Part shown: piece by piece, positions 37,086 to 49,420 of the stretch
Layout of the letters: every line of letters starts with the position of its first letter
Numbering within the stretch: position 1 is the stretch's first letter
NCBI GenBank assembly: GCA_973895155.1
Contig: OZ316898.1
Coordinates: forward strand, 9,362,001-9,426,000
DNA from: Marsupella aquatica
Taxonomy: Eukaryota > Marchantiophyta
Length of the DNA: 64,000 bases
Direction of reading: 5' to 3'
Program-made: the position numbers and the translations under genes
The notes under the pieces: model-generated
The model's input: only the letters and a program-made list of their open reading frames with translations
What the model was told of the DNA's origin: nothing
Databases searched by the model: none

Positions 37086-38961
37086 TCATTTTTTGACCTG
37101 GGATAATTTCTTATCCAGCAGACCTCTGATTTGAGTTAGGATACCATTCAAATCAATGCCGTCAGCTCCAAAGATAAAGCCTAACAATTTAGAATAATTG
37201 TCATTCGCTTCCCAATTCCAACCCAAGGTCACCTGATCTCCAGGTAAAGGGTCGTTGCTGATCAAAAGAGCATTTGTAGAATTCCAATCCCATTTCAGCA
37301 CCGAAGCCGTAGCAAACAGCTCAAAGAATTGCTGACAATTGATGATATTATGCAAATCGCCTTTCAAAATAACTGTGGTATTATCAGCATGGATTTCAAA
37401 ATTGATGAGCAAGATGGAGACCCGCTTCTTCAACTCTTACACCTTCCAGACCTCCGTTGGAGAGTTGCTCAGTTAAAAACCTATCAAGCCCTTGAATATA
37501 TAATGAAAAAAGAGCGGAGAAATAGGACAGCCTTGGCGTACTGAACGGGTGATGTTAAAAGCTGAGGTAACAACCCTACCATTTAACATAATGGCAGAAG
37601 AGGCATTGGTAGTAATTGCCTTAAAAAACATCGCCAATAAATCACCGAAACCCATCTTTTCCATCATACTTTCAATGAACACTCACTTGACGCTGTGAAA
37701 GGCTGTGATCACGTCGAGCTTTAAACAGACATAAGGGTCCTTATTCAGCCTTGCCTGAGACACCAGCTCATTAGTTAACAGCATCGTGTGGTGAATCTAT
37801 CTTCCCAGAAGATAGGCAAATTATTGGTCAGCAATAACTCTCATCAGTATCCTGACCAGACGTAGTTGAAAAGCTTTAGTGCCCACTTTGTAGCTGACTG
37901 TGAGGAGTGAGATAGGACGTTGGTTTTCAATCCTAAACTCATCACCCTTCTTAGGAATTAAAACAATCAATCCTTTCAACAAACTATGACTGAATTGTCC
38001 TCTGGCTATACCTAAATGGAGAGCTTCCAGAAGTAGAGGCCCAATATCCTTCCAAAATGATAAGAACTCAGCAGGAACACCATCGTGACCTGGAGCTTTA
38101 TTCTTACCAAGAGCTTTTGTGGCCACCAAAAGTTCATCAAGCGAAAGAAAAAGGTTTAACGTGGTCCTTTCTTGCTCAGAGATAATACTTTCACCTTCTG
38201 AAGGACCTTCTCCAATTCGACTTCCGATGGGTGATGCTTACATGTCAGAAGTGAGGAGTAAAAAGAAGTAACCGTCTTCGCCATTGCCTCCCAATCCTCT
38301 TGTATGATGTTCTGATCATCATATAGACCCTTCACTTCTGTATTCCATGCAAGACTTTGAAACGATGAGAACTGTAGACGAGAGCATCCATCTCCATTCT
38401 TAATCCAGTTCGTACGGGACGCATCCTGCATGAATCTCAATTTATTTTCTTCCACAATCTTAAGCTGCAAAGAGCAGTCCGCCAGATTCCCTTGAAAAAT
38501 CAGATTTTGCGGACAGCCTTCAATCGCCACTTGAGCTGCAGCCAAATTCAATTTCAAAACTTCAATATGACATCCTCTAAGCATAGCCTGTCTCTTACCC
38601 CAAGCACGATCAAAATTAGTGGCTTGCTTAAGACAGCGCTCTAATGCTTTAAATCGGGAGGAACCTTCTTACGGAAGGATTTCTGTGTTTCTTCCAAAAA
38701 TAACTCCGACATGGTCTGTCTGAAGATAGAATTGGAGAAATGAGAAGAGTTCATCTTGAACGGAGAGGGAAAAACACTTCTGCCCCCTGCAGTACAGACA
38801 ATACTTATAGGTTGATGATTAGATAGAAATTGAGTAGAGATAATCGTGGAGACCGGTAAAAACTGTAACAATGGAGACTGACGAGGGGCGTAGCAGCGAT
38901 CCAACCTTCGAAGAATCCTTTCTGAGGATAAACCCGAGCCCATCATTTGTAGTAACTCCAA
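37086..38961 (-). pseudogene. LINE ORF2 remnant: endonuclease end and reverse transcriptase
   Basis: Minus-strand pieces in order: 38961-38641 (endonuclease end, with SNHQPI where SDHxPI is usual), 38584-38156 (linker), 38129-37821 (NKAPGHDGVPAEF, LIPKKGD, QRPISLL), 37682-37473 (SVRQGCPISPLFF) and 37433-37086. The usual FADD catalytic box reads HADN in IHADNTTVIL, so a catalytic aspartate is lost. Several stops and at least two frameshifts separate the pieces. The enzyme would have copied element RNA at nicked target DNA; this copy cannot. Confidence 0.88.
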
Positions 38962-39045
38962 GAAAAACGCAATTTACCGGGTGTACTTAAGAAGGTATCC
39001 TCCCATTTCATTTTGCGTTAGAGATGGTCCCAGGCCCGTTTTTCC

Positions 39046-39059
39046 CTACATTTTAATAT
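39046..39059. repeat. Target-site duplication, 5' side of LINE
   Basis: ctacattttaatat, the partner of 34677-34690; it sits immediately outside the truncated 5' end of the minus-strand LINE. Confidence 0.7.
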
Positions 39060-40520
39060 TTCACCTTTCAAATTTATAAGGCCACGCCATAAATAATTCA
39101 TTTAGATTTCATTACTTCAAACTTAAAAACCATCATGGACACTTAACTTTAACATATATAAGTGTTTCACAGTTTTACGTCAAAATGTTCTTAGAATGTT
39201 ACTAGAATTATGCATCGTGAAAGGGTTTTCCAACTTCCACAAAACCTACCTAAAATTTGTACAAGATCAGAATTTTATATAATTATTTATTACTTGTTGT
39301 TTGGGCTAACGTGATAGACTGATAGTGCTACCTGACCGCTAGCTGTACGGTGACCTTTCGGAGAGTACTCATCCGTACGTTTGGGTCATCAAGTGCATTC
39401 CGATACTTTTGCGTCGTGTCAAAGGCAGGATGTGTTCCCGCGCTTTCGGGTCCCCGCATCTTACGGCTTGGGTCGTTCGCGAGCAGCTGCCCGTCAGAAA
39501 CACTTTTCTCCCGCAGCAGCCCGCCCTGCCCGACTGCCCGACTGTCTGACTGCCCAACTGCCCAACTCCTGCCGCCGACGATGTGCGCTGTGGGGCCCAT
39601 CCGTATACGACTACTTCTACTGTACGCCCTGAATTTTCGTGTACGGGGCAGACGGTCACGCCGGGCAGGTCGAGAGAATTAAAGAAATGCCGTGTGTCAA
39701 TGTGAATTTGAAAGCTTGGAATGTTTTGATTATAATTCGAATGTGCGTGAACTCCGAAATGCGTTGATTCATTCTGAATAAATAATGTCAAAATTCTGAA
39801 TAAATCCGGCAAAAATTACAATCCTTCCGTCAATATTGTAGTCGCGAATCTCATGATTCAATGCGCATTGGGTTCTGCGACGATCCTGACAGACTCGCGG
39901 CCTTCGCAGCTTTCGACTGTAGTAGAATCACACTCCACAATCCAGGATTGGTTTCCTCTCGATTGGTGTGTCCCGATCGTGGCCGCGTGATGTCTTGATT
40001 GGCATCGGAATATCGGATCGAGTATGCTGAATAGTGAGCTCGACGCACTTTTGAGAGATCAATGTCAGTGAGTGGAACTCCTTTTGGTTCTGTTTCGGGA
40101 TTCTATTCTGCGGAGTTCGGGTAAATATGGGGTTTCAATCTCGCAGCATGATGGAGCAGTGAGTACTGGCGATCATTGGGCTGCGAGATCGATGTCAGTT
40201 TTGGTGGATGACTCTTTTTCAGAGCGACGTGAGTTGGCGTGACTGCCATCAACAGTGGGCCGTGAGATCGAAGTCAGTGGGGTTCTGCGTCGACTCTCTT
40301 TTGAGTTTTGATGGTGGGCAGTGAGTTTGTCACAGATTATTAAATGTGGACCAGGCTCGTTCTTTCGCTGCTCCTGTAGCTGTGCTCAAAGTCGTCTCAT
40401 GAAGGTTCTGGAAATAACAAGGAAGATTAGGCGTCGACTCGTTACAGATTTGTTCCATATGGTCAACGTCATGGCTTTCGTTCGATATTCACATTCTTCT
40501 TACTGTTCGCCATCTGCTCT
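39060..40520. other. Intergenic with a GC-rich patch
   Basis: No supported gene. A GC-rich, CG-rich patch spans about 39330-39680 and contains an 8-bp tandem repeat (gcccgactgcccgactg and variants) at about 39528-39567. The open frames on both strands there are products of composition. From 40060 to 40330 there are degenerate repeats of a gagatcgatgtcagt-type phrase. Confidence 0.45.
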
Positions 40521-40524
40521 TCAT

Positions 40525-40725
40525 TTTCTCTATAAATATGGCACAGTTGAATTGTGGCCTTCCAGGCTACAATTCCGCCTCTTGTCAAATTTTCTTCGTT
40601 GATTCAAGATGACTCAGCCATCTTAATTTCTCTATCCAAATGGCATGGTTGAGTTTTGGTCCTTCAGGCTGTAATCCTGTGTCTCGTCAAATATTCTTCT
40701 TTGATTCAAGAAGACTCAGGGGATC
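40525..40725. repeat. Tandem duplication, about 100-bp unit
   Basis: Two adjacent diverged copies, about 40525-40620 and 40627-40725. Shared phrases include the tctctat...aaatggca stretch, ttccaggct/cttcaggct, and tttgattcaagaagactca-like ends. Confidence 0.7.
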
Positions 40726-40884
40726 GCTAGATTGGTCGGTAAGTGAATCTGCATTACTTTGCTTATCTACGCACATCTTCAACCAGACGACGTTTCTCAA
40801 GAACCTGAACAGCTGACCAACGGAGAGAGATGTTCAGAAAATGGAGTGCAAGACTGTGGAATGTCTTGTCAAGACAATATCATC

Positions 40885-41420
40885 TTTCCAGCTCAGGAAT
40901 GTTAGTGTCTTGACAAGATTCTTTCCCTTTCCGGTAATCCCACATCAAAATAATCCCACATCAAAATGTGGCAATATACGGTGTACACTCATTCACTGAT
41001 TTAAAGAAAATAACAAAACATCACTCATCAAAATGTGACAATATATAAAACATCACACATCAAAATGTGACAATATACAGTGTACACTCGACTTAAAGAA
41101 AATAACAAAATTTATCATAATATGAAGTAATGTAATACATAGTGTATATCATATTTTGATTTGCAGCTTCTTCAGGAGGGATTAGTCAGGAGCCCTTGGA
41201 ATGATAGTGTCTTGGTGTCTTGACAAGATTCTTTCTTCAGGAGGGATTCTTTGGAATGATAGTGTCTTAGTGTCTTGACAAGATTCTTTCTTCAGGACTC
41301 AGGAGGGATTCTTCAGGAACCCTTGGAATGATAGTGTCTTAGTGTCTTGACAGGATTCTTTCTTCAGGAGGGATTCTTCACGAGGAGCCCTTGGGTTCAT
41401 AGTGCGTTGACAAGATTCCG
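40885..41420. repeat. Complex tandem repeats (agtgtcttgacaagattc family)
   Basis: A phrase agtgtcttgacaagattc recurs at about 40903, 41214, 41269 and 41339, and in altered form at 41401, interleaved with ttcaggagggattctt units. Between them, 40945-41130 holds a second family with catcaaaatgtgacaatata about four times. No coding capacity. Confidence 0.75.
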
Positions 41421-41429
41421 GGCTCTGAG

Positions 41430-42115
41430 TTGGTTTCTGGCCAATGTAACTATTGGTCACATGATATGTCTTGACACCCATATGTGGTGGGTTTAGTTAC
41501 TACTTGTACATGTGCAAAGCTTTATGATAATAAACAAGTCTATTTTCCCTGTAGTACAATTGAGAGATCATCATTCTTCCTGATGCCCTTTGGTCTGTTA
41601 CTGCCCAGGTCATCAGATCATATTCCCACTTGTTACAGAGATATTTGGGAGACTCCAACATCACTTAGATGGGCTCTTTTTGCAGGCTGCACAGGGTCGC
41701 TCGTTTTACAGACAACACATTTCCGTCCGCAAATTTTGTTGAGGTCCCAACGAGCTCAAGGCTGAGCAATCCATTCTAGATCTCTAGCAGTGGATACTAG
41801 TGTGCCTCAACAGAGGCTCTCCCCTTAGGAAAACCCTATGTCCCCTTTGCAAATTAGTTGCCATGATGACTATTAGATATCACACTTTTGCAATGGTAGA
41901 TCTTTATTCCTTAGTTCTGGGTGTGAGTTTGAGTTTCATGTTTGTACTCTCTACCTCTTTTATTCCATTCTACTTTGTTGGGCATGTTTTAGTAATTGGT
42001 CATTTTCTCTCTTGACATCCTTTAGTGATTACCATTCTGGCATGCAATTTCTATGACAATTGACAGCATTCTTTCTATTATAGTTACAACCACTGACATA
42101 TTTTTCAGTTTTCAA
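41430..42115. other. No supported gene; dispersed-repeat fragment
   Basis: Only short frames. The segment at about 41791-41860 (tactagtgtgcctcaacagaggct, then cccctta) resembles 51106-51175 elsewhere in the window, so both are parts of a dispersed repeat. Confidence 0.45.
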
Positions 42116-42117
42116 TT

Positions 42118-42900
42118 GATAGAAGGATATTTAGCATGATGGGGAGATGCCTTGTGATCCTAATCTCTGTTATGAATCAAAGGTGGGTTATTTGGCATGA
42201 TGAGGAGATGTCTTGTTGCATAATTATTTTATTTTGAATTGAACCAAGTTTAGCGTGACTTCTCGTTTAACACAGAATAATTATTAATCTCCCCATCACG
42301 CTAAACTTGGCTCGTAACATAATTATTCTGTGTTAAACCTATCTAAATCTATCTAAGGATGTTTAGCATGAGGAGATATCTTGTGACATAATTATCCTGT
42401 TTTAATGCGTTCAAAGGCTGTTTAGCATGATGAGGAGATGTATTGTGCCATAATTATTTTGTTTGAAAGTAGAATTAAGGATGTTTAGAGTCATGAGGAG
42501 ATATGTCTTGTGACATAATTATTCTGTTTAAAATAGAAAGATGTTTAGCATGATGAGGAGCTGTCTTTGGGACATAACTATTGGGTCGTAAGTGGATTGA
42601 AGGATGTTTAGCATATAAAGGAGATGTCTTGTGACATGATTATTGGGTCTTAAGTGGATTGAAGGATATTTAGCGTATAGAGGAGATGTCGTGTGACATA
42701 ATTATTCTGTTTTAATGGATCCAAGGATGTTTAGCATACTGAGTAGAATAGTACTGTAGATGTCTTGTGACTTAATGATTCTGTTTTAAATGGATCGAAA
42801 GATGTTTAGCATACTGAGGAGATGTCTTGTGACATGATTACTCTGTTTCAAATGGATCGAACAATGTTTAGCACGATGCAGAGATGTCTTGTGACACTCA
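42118..42900. repeat. Minisatellite, about 60-bp unit
   Basis: About eleven diverged copies of a unit of the form ggatgtttagcatgatgagg followed by agatgtcttgtgacataatt and attctgttttaa. Anchors lie near 42127, 42187, 42358, 42417, 42480, 42540, 42604, 42665, 42727, 42803 and 42865. Between copies, at 42244-42338, part of the unit is inverted (ccaagtttagcgtga against tcacgctaaacttgg; gtttaacacagaataatta against its complement). Confidence 0.85.
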
Positions 42901-42909
42901 ATGGGATCC

Positions 42910-45744
42910 TGTCAAATTCAATGATCAATTCACCATTCGATCATGTCAGTTATAAATTGACACTGTGTCCCCAAACCCAATTAATGTGCTGTCAATCGAT
43001 CGAAATATGTTGAGAGAAGAGATTTGTAATGACGGAAGTTCAGAATCATCCTTCATCGCCAAATACTGATGAACGACACGTAGCTTCCTTCACAATTACG
43101 GTTCACTAACTTCCTTCAATTACGGTTTTGGATCTCACTCCTCACAAACAATAATGGTTCTCCACATACTCGCATTCTTCCGGGGGAAGAACTCACCAGA
43201 GAATTGGACATTGAATGTCGTTCTGACCGTTGTTCCAGGGAAAAGTGACACAGAACATGCTTCCGTGATTTCAGCGAAGAAATTATACGTATCATTCTTC
43301 TTTCCACTACTAATTGCAATGCTGAATGGCCCTTGCCGTAATCTGGGACGCCGCAATAATTGTTCACGTTTGTAGACTCCTATGCACGTCTGCAGCAAGC
43401 TCATGAGCTGTGGCTTGTAACATGGAACACGGCTACATGGCATGGACAGCAGTCAATTGCAGAGTGGATTCGCAGAAGTCGAGTCACTCGCTTCATCAAC
43501 CTGATTATTGCCCTTGAAAGGCATCGACGACGTGGACCCCTTCAATTTCTGGACTCGATCTAATGGATCTATGAACGTGTTGCGACGAGTTTCGGCAATC
43601 ACCTCACCACCACATCAGCAAAAGCACAGTCAGGGGGAGGGCACTACGTTTTCGATCATGTTTGTGTTCCGTATGAAGCTCCCTTGAAATATGAATGGAA
43701 CCCTGCTCTTCCATTCGAAACCTGCATACCGATTATTTTTATCCGTGTGGAGCTTCATATCCAAAGCCACATGCCGATGTGCAATTATGCCAAGATGGAT
43801 TAGAATTGCTTAATACAGGCCATCATAATCAATCAATCACTCGCTTGGGTTGGCTCCAAACAGTAATAAGGAAGAGAGATTTTATTGGCGTGGTTCGGTC
43901 CCATTACTCACCCAGGTCCGCCCAATATTAAGCAAGAAGAACGTGAGTCACAACATTATGCGGAGGGCTGTCCGTTTTAGATCATGCTCCGTCAAATTAT
44001 TCCTTTCTATACAATGTAGCTCTTCAAAACTAGAATCGAATCCTGATATTTTTATTTTTTAGTAAAGGTATCATGGAGCTCGAAACTCAAAGCATATTCA
44101 ATTCTTCAGATCAAAAGCCACATGACAATGGATCCGCGATTGTGGAAGCCTGCTGTCGTTGAGTTTACTCCGTCTGTCTCGGAATGGTATTTCGCGCGCT
44201 CTTTCGTGGCTGGAAATATAATAACCACGCCTCGTGCATCATTGATATGAAGAGTACCTCTCGAGAGGGTATAATCATATCCAGGTTACAGTACCGTACC
44301 AGAAAGAAGAAATTAACTGGCTTATTACGGGCCATTATTGTAATCAATCGGTCGCGTGGGTTGTCTGGAGTGAACAACAAGATTCAGTGTGTGACACACA
44401 TTAATTAAGCACGACAACAATCACCACCTTTGGCACTTGTAACTCATCTTATATTGGTTTCTTCTAATTATTCCTAATTATTCCTGTCTAGAGTGAAACC
44501 TCTCACTCTTAGAATAACTTAAATGAAGATACAAGCCAAAAATGAGGATTAGGGGTAAGATAAATTGCTACAAATGATCATGCAAACTTCAGTTTATTTA
44601 ACCTTTATTAACTTAAAAACATGCACTCACGCTGTGAGGATTTAGTTAATTAGTTATGATAGAAACATTTAAAGTGGGAAGGCTAGTGACGATAAGTGAT
44701 GACAGAAATATTTAATGTGGGGCATGTCGACAGCACTTAACTTGAGGGAGGCTGCCAGATCAATTAAGGTCTCCATTCACCTTAGATCTTTCTGTTGTAC
44801 ATATTTCAATGTTAGGATGTGATGGAGTGTCTGACATATCCGTCCTTCCTAAGTCAAATACCGGGCATTTTCAGTCTGCTGCTGGAGAAACCAAGTCACG
44901 GCCTCTGGATTTCACGACAATCAAATATCCTCACAAAGTTATGCAACAAAGGTGCTCCTTTGAATGTCAATCCAAAAAGGGCCTCGCAACTAAGAAGTAA
45001 TTTCAGGCTACCACACCACCTGATCAACTAGTGGAGATTCTTGATGGATGAGCAAAATGATGTCGAATCGACCTTTAAACACTACAGCAACTCAGTATCC
45101 CGCATCCATAATCCACGAATGCAAACAAAGTCGCATTCTACTTTACAAGTATCAACATGCATGGCCCAAAAGTGACGCACAGGATAAGTTGAGGCGTAAA
45201 TGAACGAATGAATGTAAACAAAGAAGAACTCCCAACAAATGTCATCGAAAATGAAGTGAACTTTACAATTTATTCACATATTCTCTGGTACATGCTCCTG
45301 GGGTCGCCTGCAAGCACTCTCTCTCCTCTCAGCTGAGCTACATGCTGAGAGTGGGGGGCTTTTGCTTTATGCTACCTCCGTTGGGCAGTAGCAAAGTGGA
45401 ATGGACCGAAAGCATGCTACAACAATAAATCAAAGCCGGCCTGACTGACTGACTGAAGACTACTTACAACGAACTCAGCTTGGTAGTGGAAAAAACCCGG
45501 GCTGACGAAAAGAGGGCCACCAACCTACTGCTTTCGTTCATTCGAATTCCATGCTCTATATATAAATGCTACAACGAATGTAGGGGCAAATTGCTTCAGC
45601 CCCAAACTGAATGTACCCCGTAGAACTAGCTTAGCTGGCTACTGATTGACTAGCCTGCTTGTTCAAATACAGAAAAGTTACACTTTACACCTCTGAGATT
45701 ATAACTCTCACTCACACGAACAAAGTACCCTCTCCGCTTCTGCC
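42910..45744. other. No confidently supported gene
   Basis: A minus-strand frame at 43443-43135 has protein-like character (GPFSIAISSGKKNDTYNFF and TTVRTTFNVQFSGEFF), suggesting a beta-rich fragment, but I recognise no family and find no exon partners. The rest is AT-rich. A segment at about 44487-44530 (gtctagagtgaaacctct) is shared with about 50313-50350. The right end is probably the 3' leader of the PI4-kinase gamma gene. Confidence 0.35.
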
Positions 45745-48126
45745 TTAAAACCGGCAAGACGTTCCTAGCCTTTGAAGACCCTTCGCGCTCTCCACCTTGC
45801 GCCTGGCGAAGGCAGTCGGCAACAGGTCCTCGAAATATTCCAAAAAACGAACCCACACTTTCTCTTTCATGTCTGAGAAGTCCAAAGGAGTGCTCATATC
45901 GCACCCTGCGTCGTTTATCTTCCGGGCCATCTCAAAAGCCGACGTAGCACCTCGCATTCCAATGGCTCTGCGAGCCTCGCGACTTTGGCATCGAGACTTC
46001 TGGCTGCTCAAGCTTATGCTCCTAGGAACTCCCTGCATCCGAGAAAAGAACGCACCACCATTGAAGCTTCCCGACGTCGTCAGAGTTTTCTGCGCCTCTT
46101 CGAAAGGTAGGGGCGAGAAAGAATTTTGGGATGATCGATGCATTGGAGATGGGGTATAAGGAGAGACAGGGTAATCCGCATTTTCTTCTAATGGATGCAT
46201 TTCCTGTAACATCAGAAGAGATGGCAACCCCGGCCGACTTGCCGCCAGCACTCTTGGAGAAGCGAGAGGAGAACTTGCAGCTAAGCCGTTTGAATGAAAA
46301 ACATTACTGCCACTGGATACAGGAGAGAGGAAAGATTTCTGTGAAAAATTACTGTCATTGTTCTGAAAGCAAGTATATCCATTGCTGATAGGAGAGCGGA
46401 GAGATCTGCAATAGGGAATACTATTCTCATTATCGTAATCCCAAGGTTCATCTTCGCGATTAGCACTGATGTCAAGGTCGAACTGGAATTGATCTTGCTC
46501 TCCAGAAAAGTCTTCATCGGACGACGACACTGCATCGAAAGCACTACCAGCCAGCGAGTCCTGCTCCATCTCAAACTTGGACAACATGCAAACGCTTTCG
46601 AGCTCACTGGGCTCCTCTTCCATTCCACACAACTCACGACTCATCATCCCACCAATCTCTGCCAAAGTTAGCCCAGCTGCGGCGCCCCTCTGGAGAAAAA
46701 TTGTACAAATGATGAGTGTGCGGAGAGCAGATTCTCGTAACATGGGCAGTTCTTTCCTCAGCATCTCCACGTCCTTAAATGGATCTAGAGATGCAATGTA
46801 CTGCATCTCTTCGTCCGAAAAAGGCATCGATGCTTGAGGCCAGTGCAGCCATTCGAAATAGGGATCTTCCAGGTTTTCCGGCAAGCAAAGCCCATGATCA
46901 ATAGGTATCAGAACTACTTCGTCGGCCAAGGATCGTTCCCAAGCAGCACCACCTGAAAGATTGGAGGCATCCTCACTTTTCGATTGCCTGACCAAAATAT
47001 TGCCGGCATGCCGATCTGTGTTTAGGATTCTCACATCCAATATGCCAATTCGGTGCACTTGTGATACAGGGAATCGCGAAGTCCCGTGCTCGCTCGCGTC
47101 GAAATCGTGCTTTACGAACTGCTGGTAGGAACATATCTTCGAGACGGGCACTGCCGAGCTGCTCCTTTCCCGCTGTACAATCTGTTGATCACACACCCAG
47201 ATGTACAAGAGAATGAGAAAAGTAGCGAGCAATATATTTTCTTTGTCAGCAAAGGGAACATAGTCTTAGTCTTGCCTGAAAACAGTGGATTTAGCGTAGA
47301 AGCAGCACTGGCAGAAGCACAGCAAGCTTACCGAATTAGTCGGGTTAATGTTGAAAATGGGATGGGCAGCCTTCACGAGGACCGTCGAAGGAACGTTGGC
47401 GAAATGATTGTGATCCAGAAGGTATGCAGCTACCTCACGCACTCCTGTCTCGCCCACGCGTATCGACCTCTTCAGACCAGGCTGACCGAGCGTCTTGCCA
47501 ACAAAACCCTTCGGGTTGTTGGGAGCAAAAGGCTCTTCGTCAGTGGGTTTCACTATGGCAGCACTCTCCCCTTTCCGATTGCGAAAATAATAAGCTCCTC
47601 CCAGGCCTCCGCTCGCCGGATGGGGCTGCACACCACTCTCGATTGCCTTCGCAGTTTCTCTGATAAGCCTCTTCAAGCTCAGAGAGCAATTCTGTTCACC
47701 GACAATCTCGAAGGGTTGGTTGCGTGATTCTTTCAATTTCCCATCCGCGACGTTGGGAGAGAGGCAAGGGGTGGACGAGCTCCTGTACAGACCTCTAGTC
47801 AGGAGCAGTGGGCAGTCTTGCCTTATCCCACTAAGATCCTTGTCGAGAATATGGTCACCATAAACCAAAGCGCTCTGTTCGGTGGGGACACACAGAGCCG
47901 CTTGAACTTTCTTCTTCACCGAGTCTACTTTGTCAGCTCTGTCAAGCTCAATGCCGAGCACATTGCCTGTATCAACTTGTACAAAGATGCGCCTACGCCC
48001 GACTTGTCGACCGCCCAAGTTCAGCAAAACATTGTGTCCCCCTTGATGAGTACCTGTGTAATGGAGGCCATCGGGAACGGCCACTGCCGTCTGGATCTGT
48101 ACCGGACTTCTAACATGGGGAGGCAT
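45745..48126 (-). CDS. Type II phosphatidylinositol 4-kinase gamma with ubiquitin-like domain
   Basis: Two coding exons on the minus strand, 48126-47332 and 47181-45745, joined in phase 0 across a 150-bp intron; 743 aa. The start MPPHVRSPVQ is the usual family start. One ubiquitin-like domain lies at about residues 45-109 (RRIFVQVDTG to PLLL). A Ser-rich SSSTPCLSP follows. The PI3/PI4-kinase-like domain starts near 160: glycine loop GGLGGAYYF (173-181), Lys in AIVKPTDEE (193), catalytic loop NTDRHAGN (319-326), metal-binding IDHG (359-363), and LEDPYFEWLHWPQA. A long Ser-rich tail ends at CRF. Plant PI4K-gamma proteins with ubiquitin-like domains have been shown to act as protein kinases that bind ubiquitin-pathway proteins; lipid kinase activity is doubtful for this subgroup. 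No frameshift or stop is seen. Confidence 0.95.
47182..47331 (-). other. Intron of the PI4-kinase gamma gene
   Basis: The donor GTAAGC follows codon 265 (NPTNS) and the acceptor CAACAG precedes ATT GTA CAG. The join restores the kinase-domain sequence without a frame change. Confidence 0.85.
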
Positions 48127-49420
48127 TCCGTCCTACTTCTTCCACAACCCTTACTTCTGCAGCAGTTGTTCCCACCCACTGCCAGGGAAACCAAAAATGC
48201 TATTTGTTTGGCCAACTCTCTCACGCCAAGAACTCGAGACCAGAAAGCACAAGGCTCGGAATTCTTGATTTGAACGGTCATGTGAACGCACTCACGCATT
48301 ACTCAAAATTGCAAACGAAACACCGGCTGACTCGAACCTTGAGATCGCCATCTGTGACCTGTTGTGGGAAAAGCGTCCTGCCGAGTCCTGCAGATGGGCT
48401 GGGACTCTCAAAGCACGGAGCAGATCGTCCCTTGCTTCCTTTCACGTCAAAAATGCCCGTGCAATCGTCGCTGGCCCAAACCAACAACTGGCCCTCAGGC
48501 CAGAGTATCGAGACACTCACATATCCATCAAACTTCTGATATCCATGCCATCGTATCCAGAAATGTCATCTGTGGAAGATACGCGCACATCACCGGCAGC
48601 CTGGTACAATTAGGCTTCCCTGGTATACTTCCCCCCTGACGCAAGAGATAGTGAAACTCTTACCGTACCATACCAGACGAATCCAAAGACGAACCCAAGA
48701 ACAGGGGGAGAACAAGCGACGGGGCCTCAATGCTCCAGAATACTTTGAGCGTTTCTCTGACCTCTCCCTTCCACTTCTATTGAAACGTTCCAAGACGATT
48801 TCCACTTCAGTCCCCTACAACATCCGAGCCACAGTACCAAAGAATGAACCCTCCTTCATTCTTCCGCTCAATGCAGTACCGCGACCATCCGTGATCACCG
48901 CATCAACAACTATTCAAACCAGTATCAGCGCATTGCCATTCACATCCCAGTGTTCGCTACGCCTCGGCCCGACACCACCACCCCCCACGACCACCAGATC
49001 GGAGTCACAAATCACACAAACTCCTCGCTCCGCGACCGACCGACCGACCGACCGGCTAAGAATGCAAAAACAGAGCTTCCAGAGCACAAAAAGCGAAGAG
49101 CCACAACCACAAAGTGGCTCTCCGTGAGACCTGACGAGCCAAGATTCAGCGCCCTCTTTTTCTTCGAGAGGCCCGCAGCAGCGGCGGAGGTCTTACAGCA
49201 ATCCTCCGGGCGGCCCAAGCATCGCGGATCGAAGAAAAGCACGACGATTTTGCAGACGTGATGTCGCAAGAACCTCAGAAGAGCGAGCGCAATTGCGTTA
49301 TTGCGACGAGGAGCGCAGCAGACAGATTGCAAAGACGGGAAAACAGGAGGAAAGACGGAAAGAGCGCCACCAATGTGAGCGACAAAAATAATGAGCGAAG
49401 GAGAAAAAGCGAAGGCTACA
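48127..49420 (-). promoter_or_regulatory. Upstream region and probable leader of PI4-kinase gamma
   Basis: About 1.3 kb upstream of the start codon with raised GC and several overlapping non-family frames. A (cgac)n microsatellite lies at about 49032-49053. A leader intron is possible but cannot be placed. Confidence 0.35.

Larger units (their letters stand above)
34691..39045 (-). mobile_element. 5'-truncated LINE (non-LTR retrotransposon)
   Basis: A 4355-bp copy bounded by a 14-bp target-site duplication. On the minus strand it starts at about 39045 in the last part of the endonuclease domain, runs through the reverse transcriptase and a zf-RVT-type C-terminus, and ends with a 3' region and a short A tail (T-run at 34694-34700). 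Most of the endonuclease is missing, as expected of 5' truncation during target-primed reverse transcription. Only 13 of 14 duplication bases still match, and the frame is broken many times, so the insertion is not recent. Confidence 0.85.

Noticed and set aside
39328-39812. Overlapping frames on both strands in a GC-rich patch
   Set aside because: High GC lacks stops; the sequence contains an 8-bp tandem repeat and no family match.
48950-49332. Frames with Arg/Pro/Thr-rich sequence upstream of PI4-kinase gamma
   Set aside because: GC-rich leader with a (cgac)n repeat; no conserved protein features.
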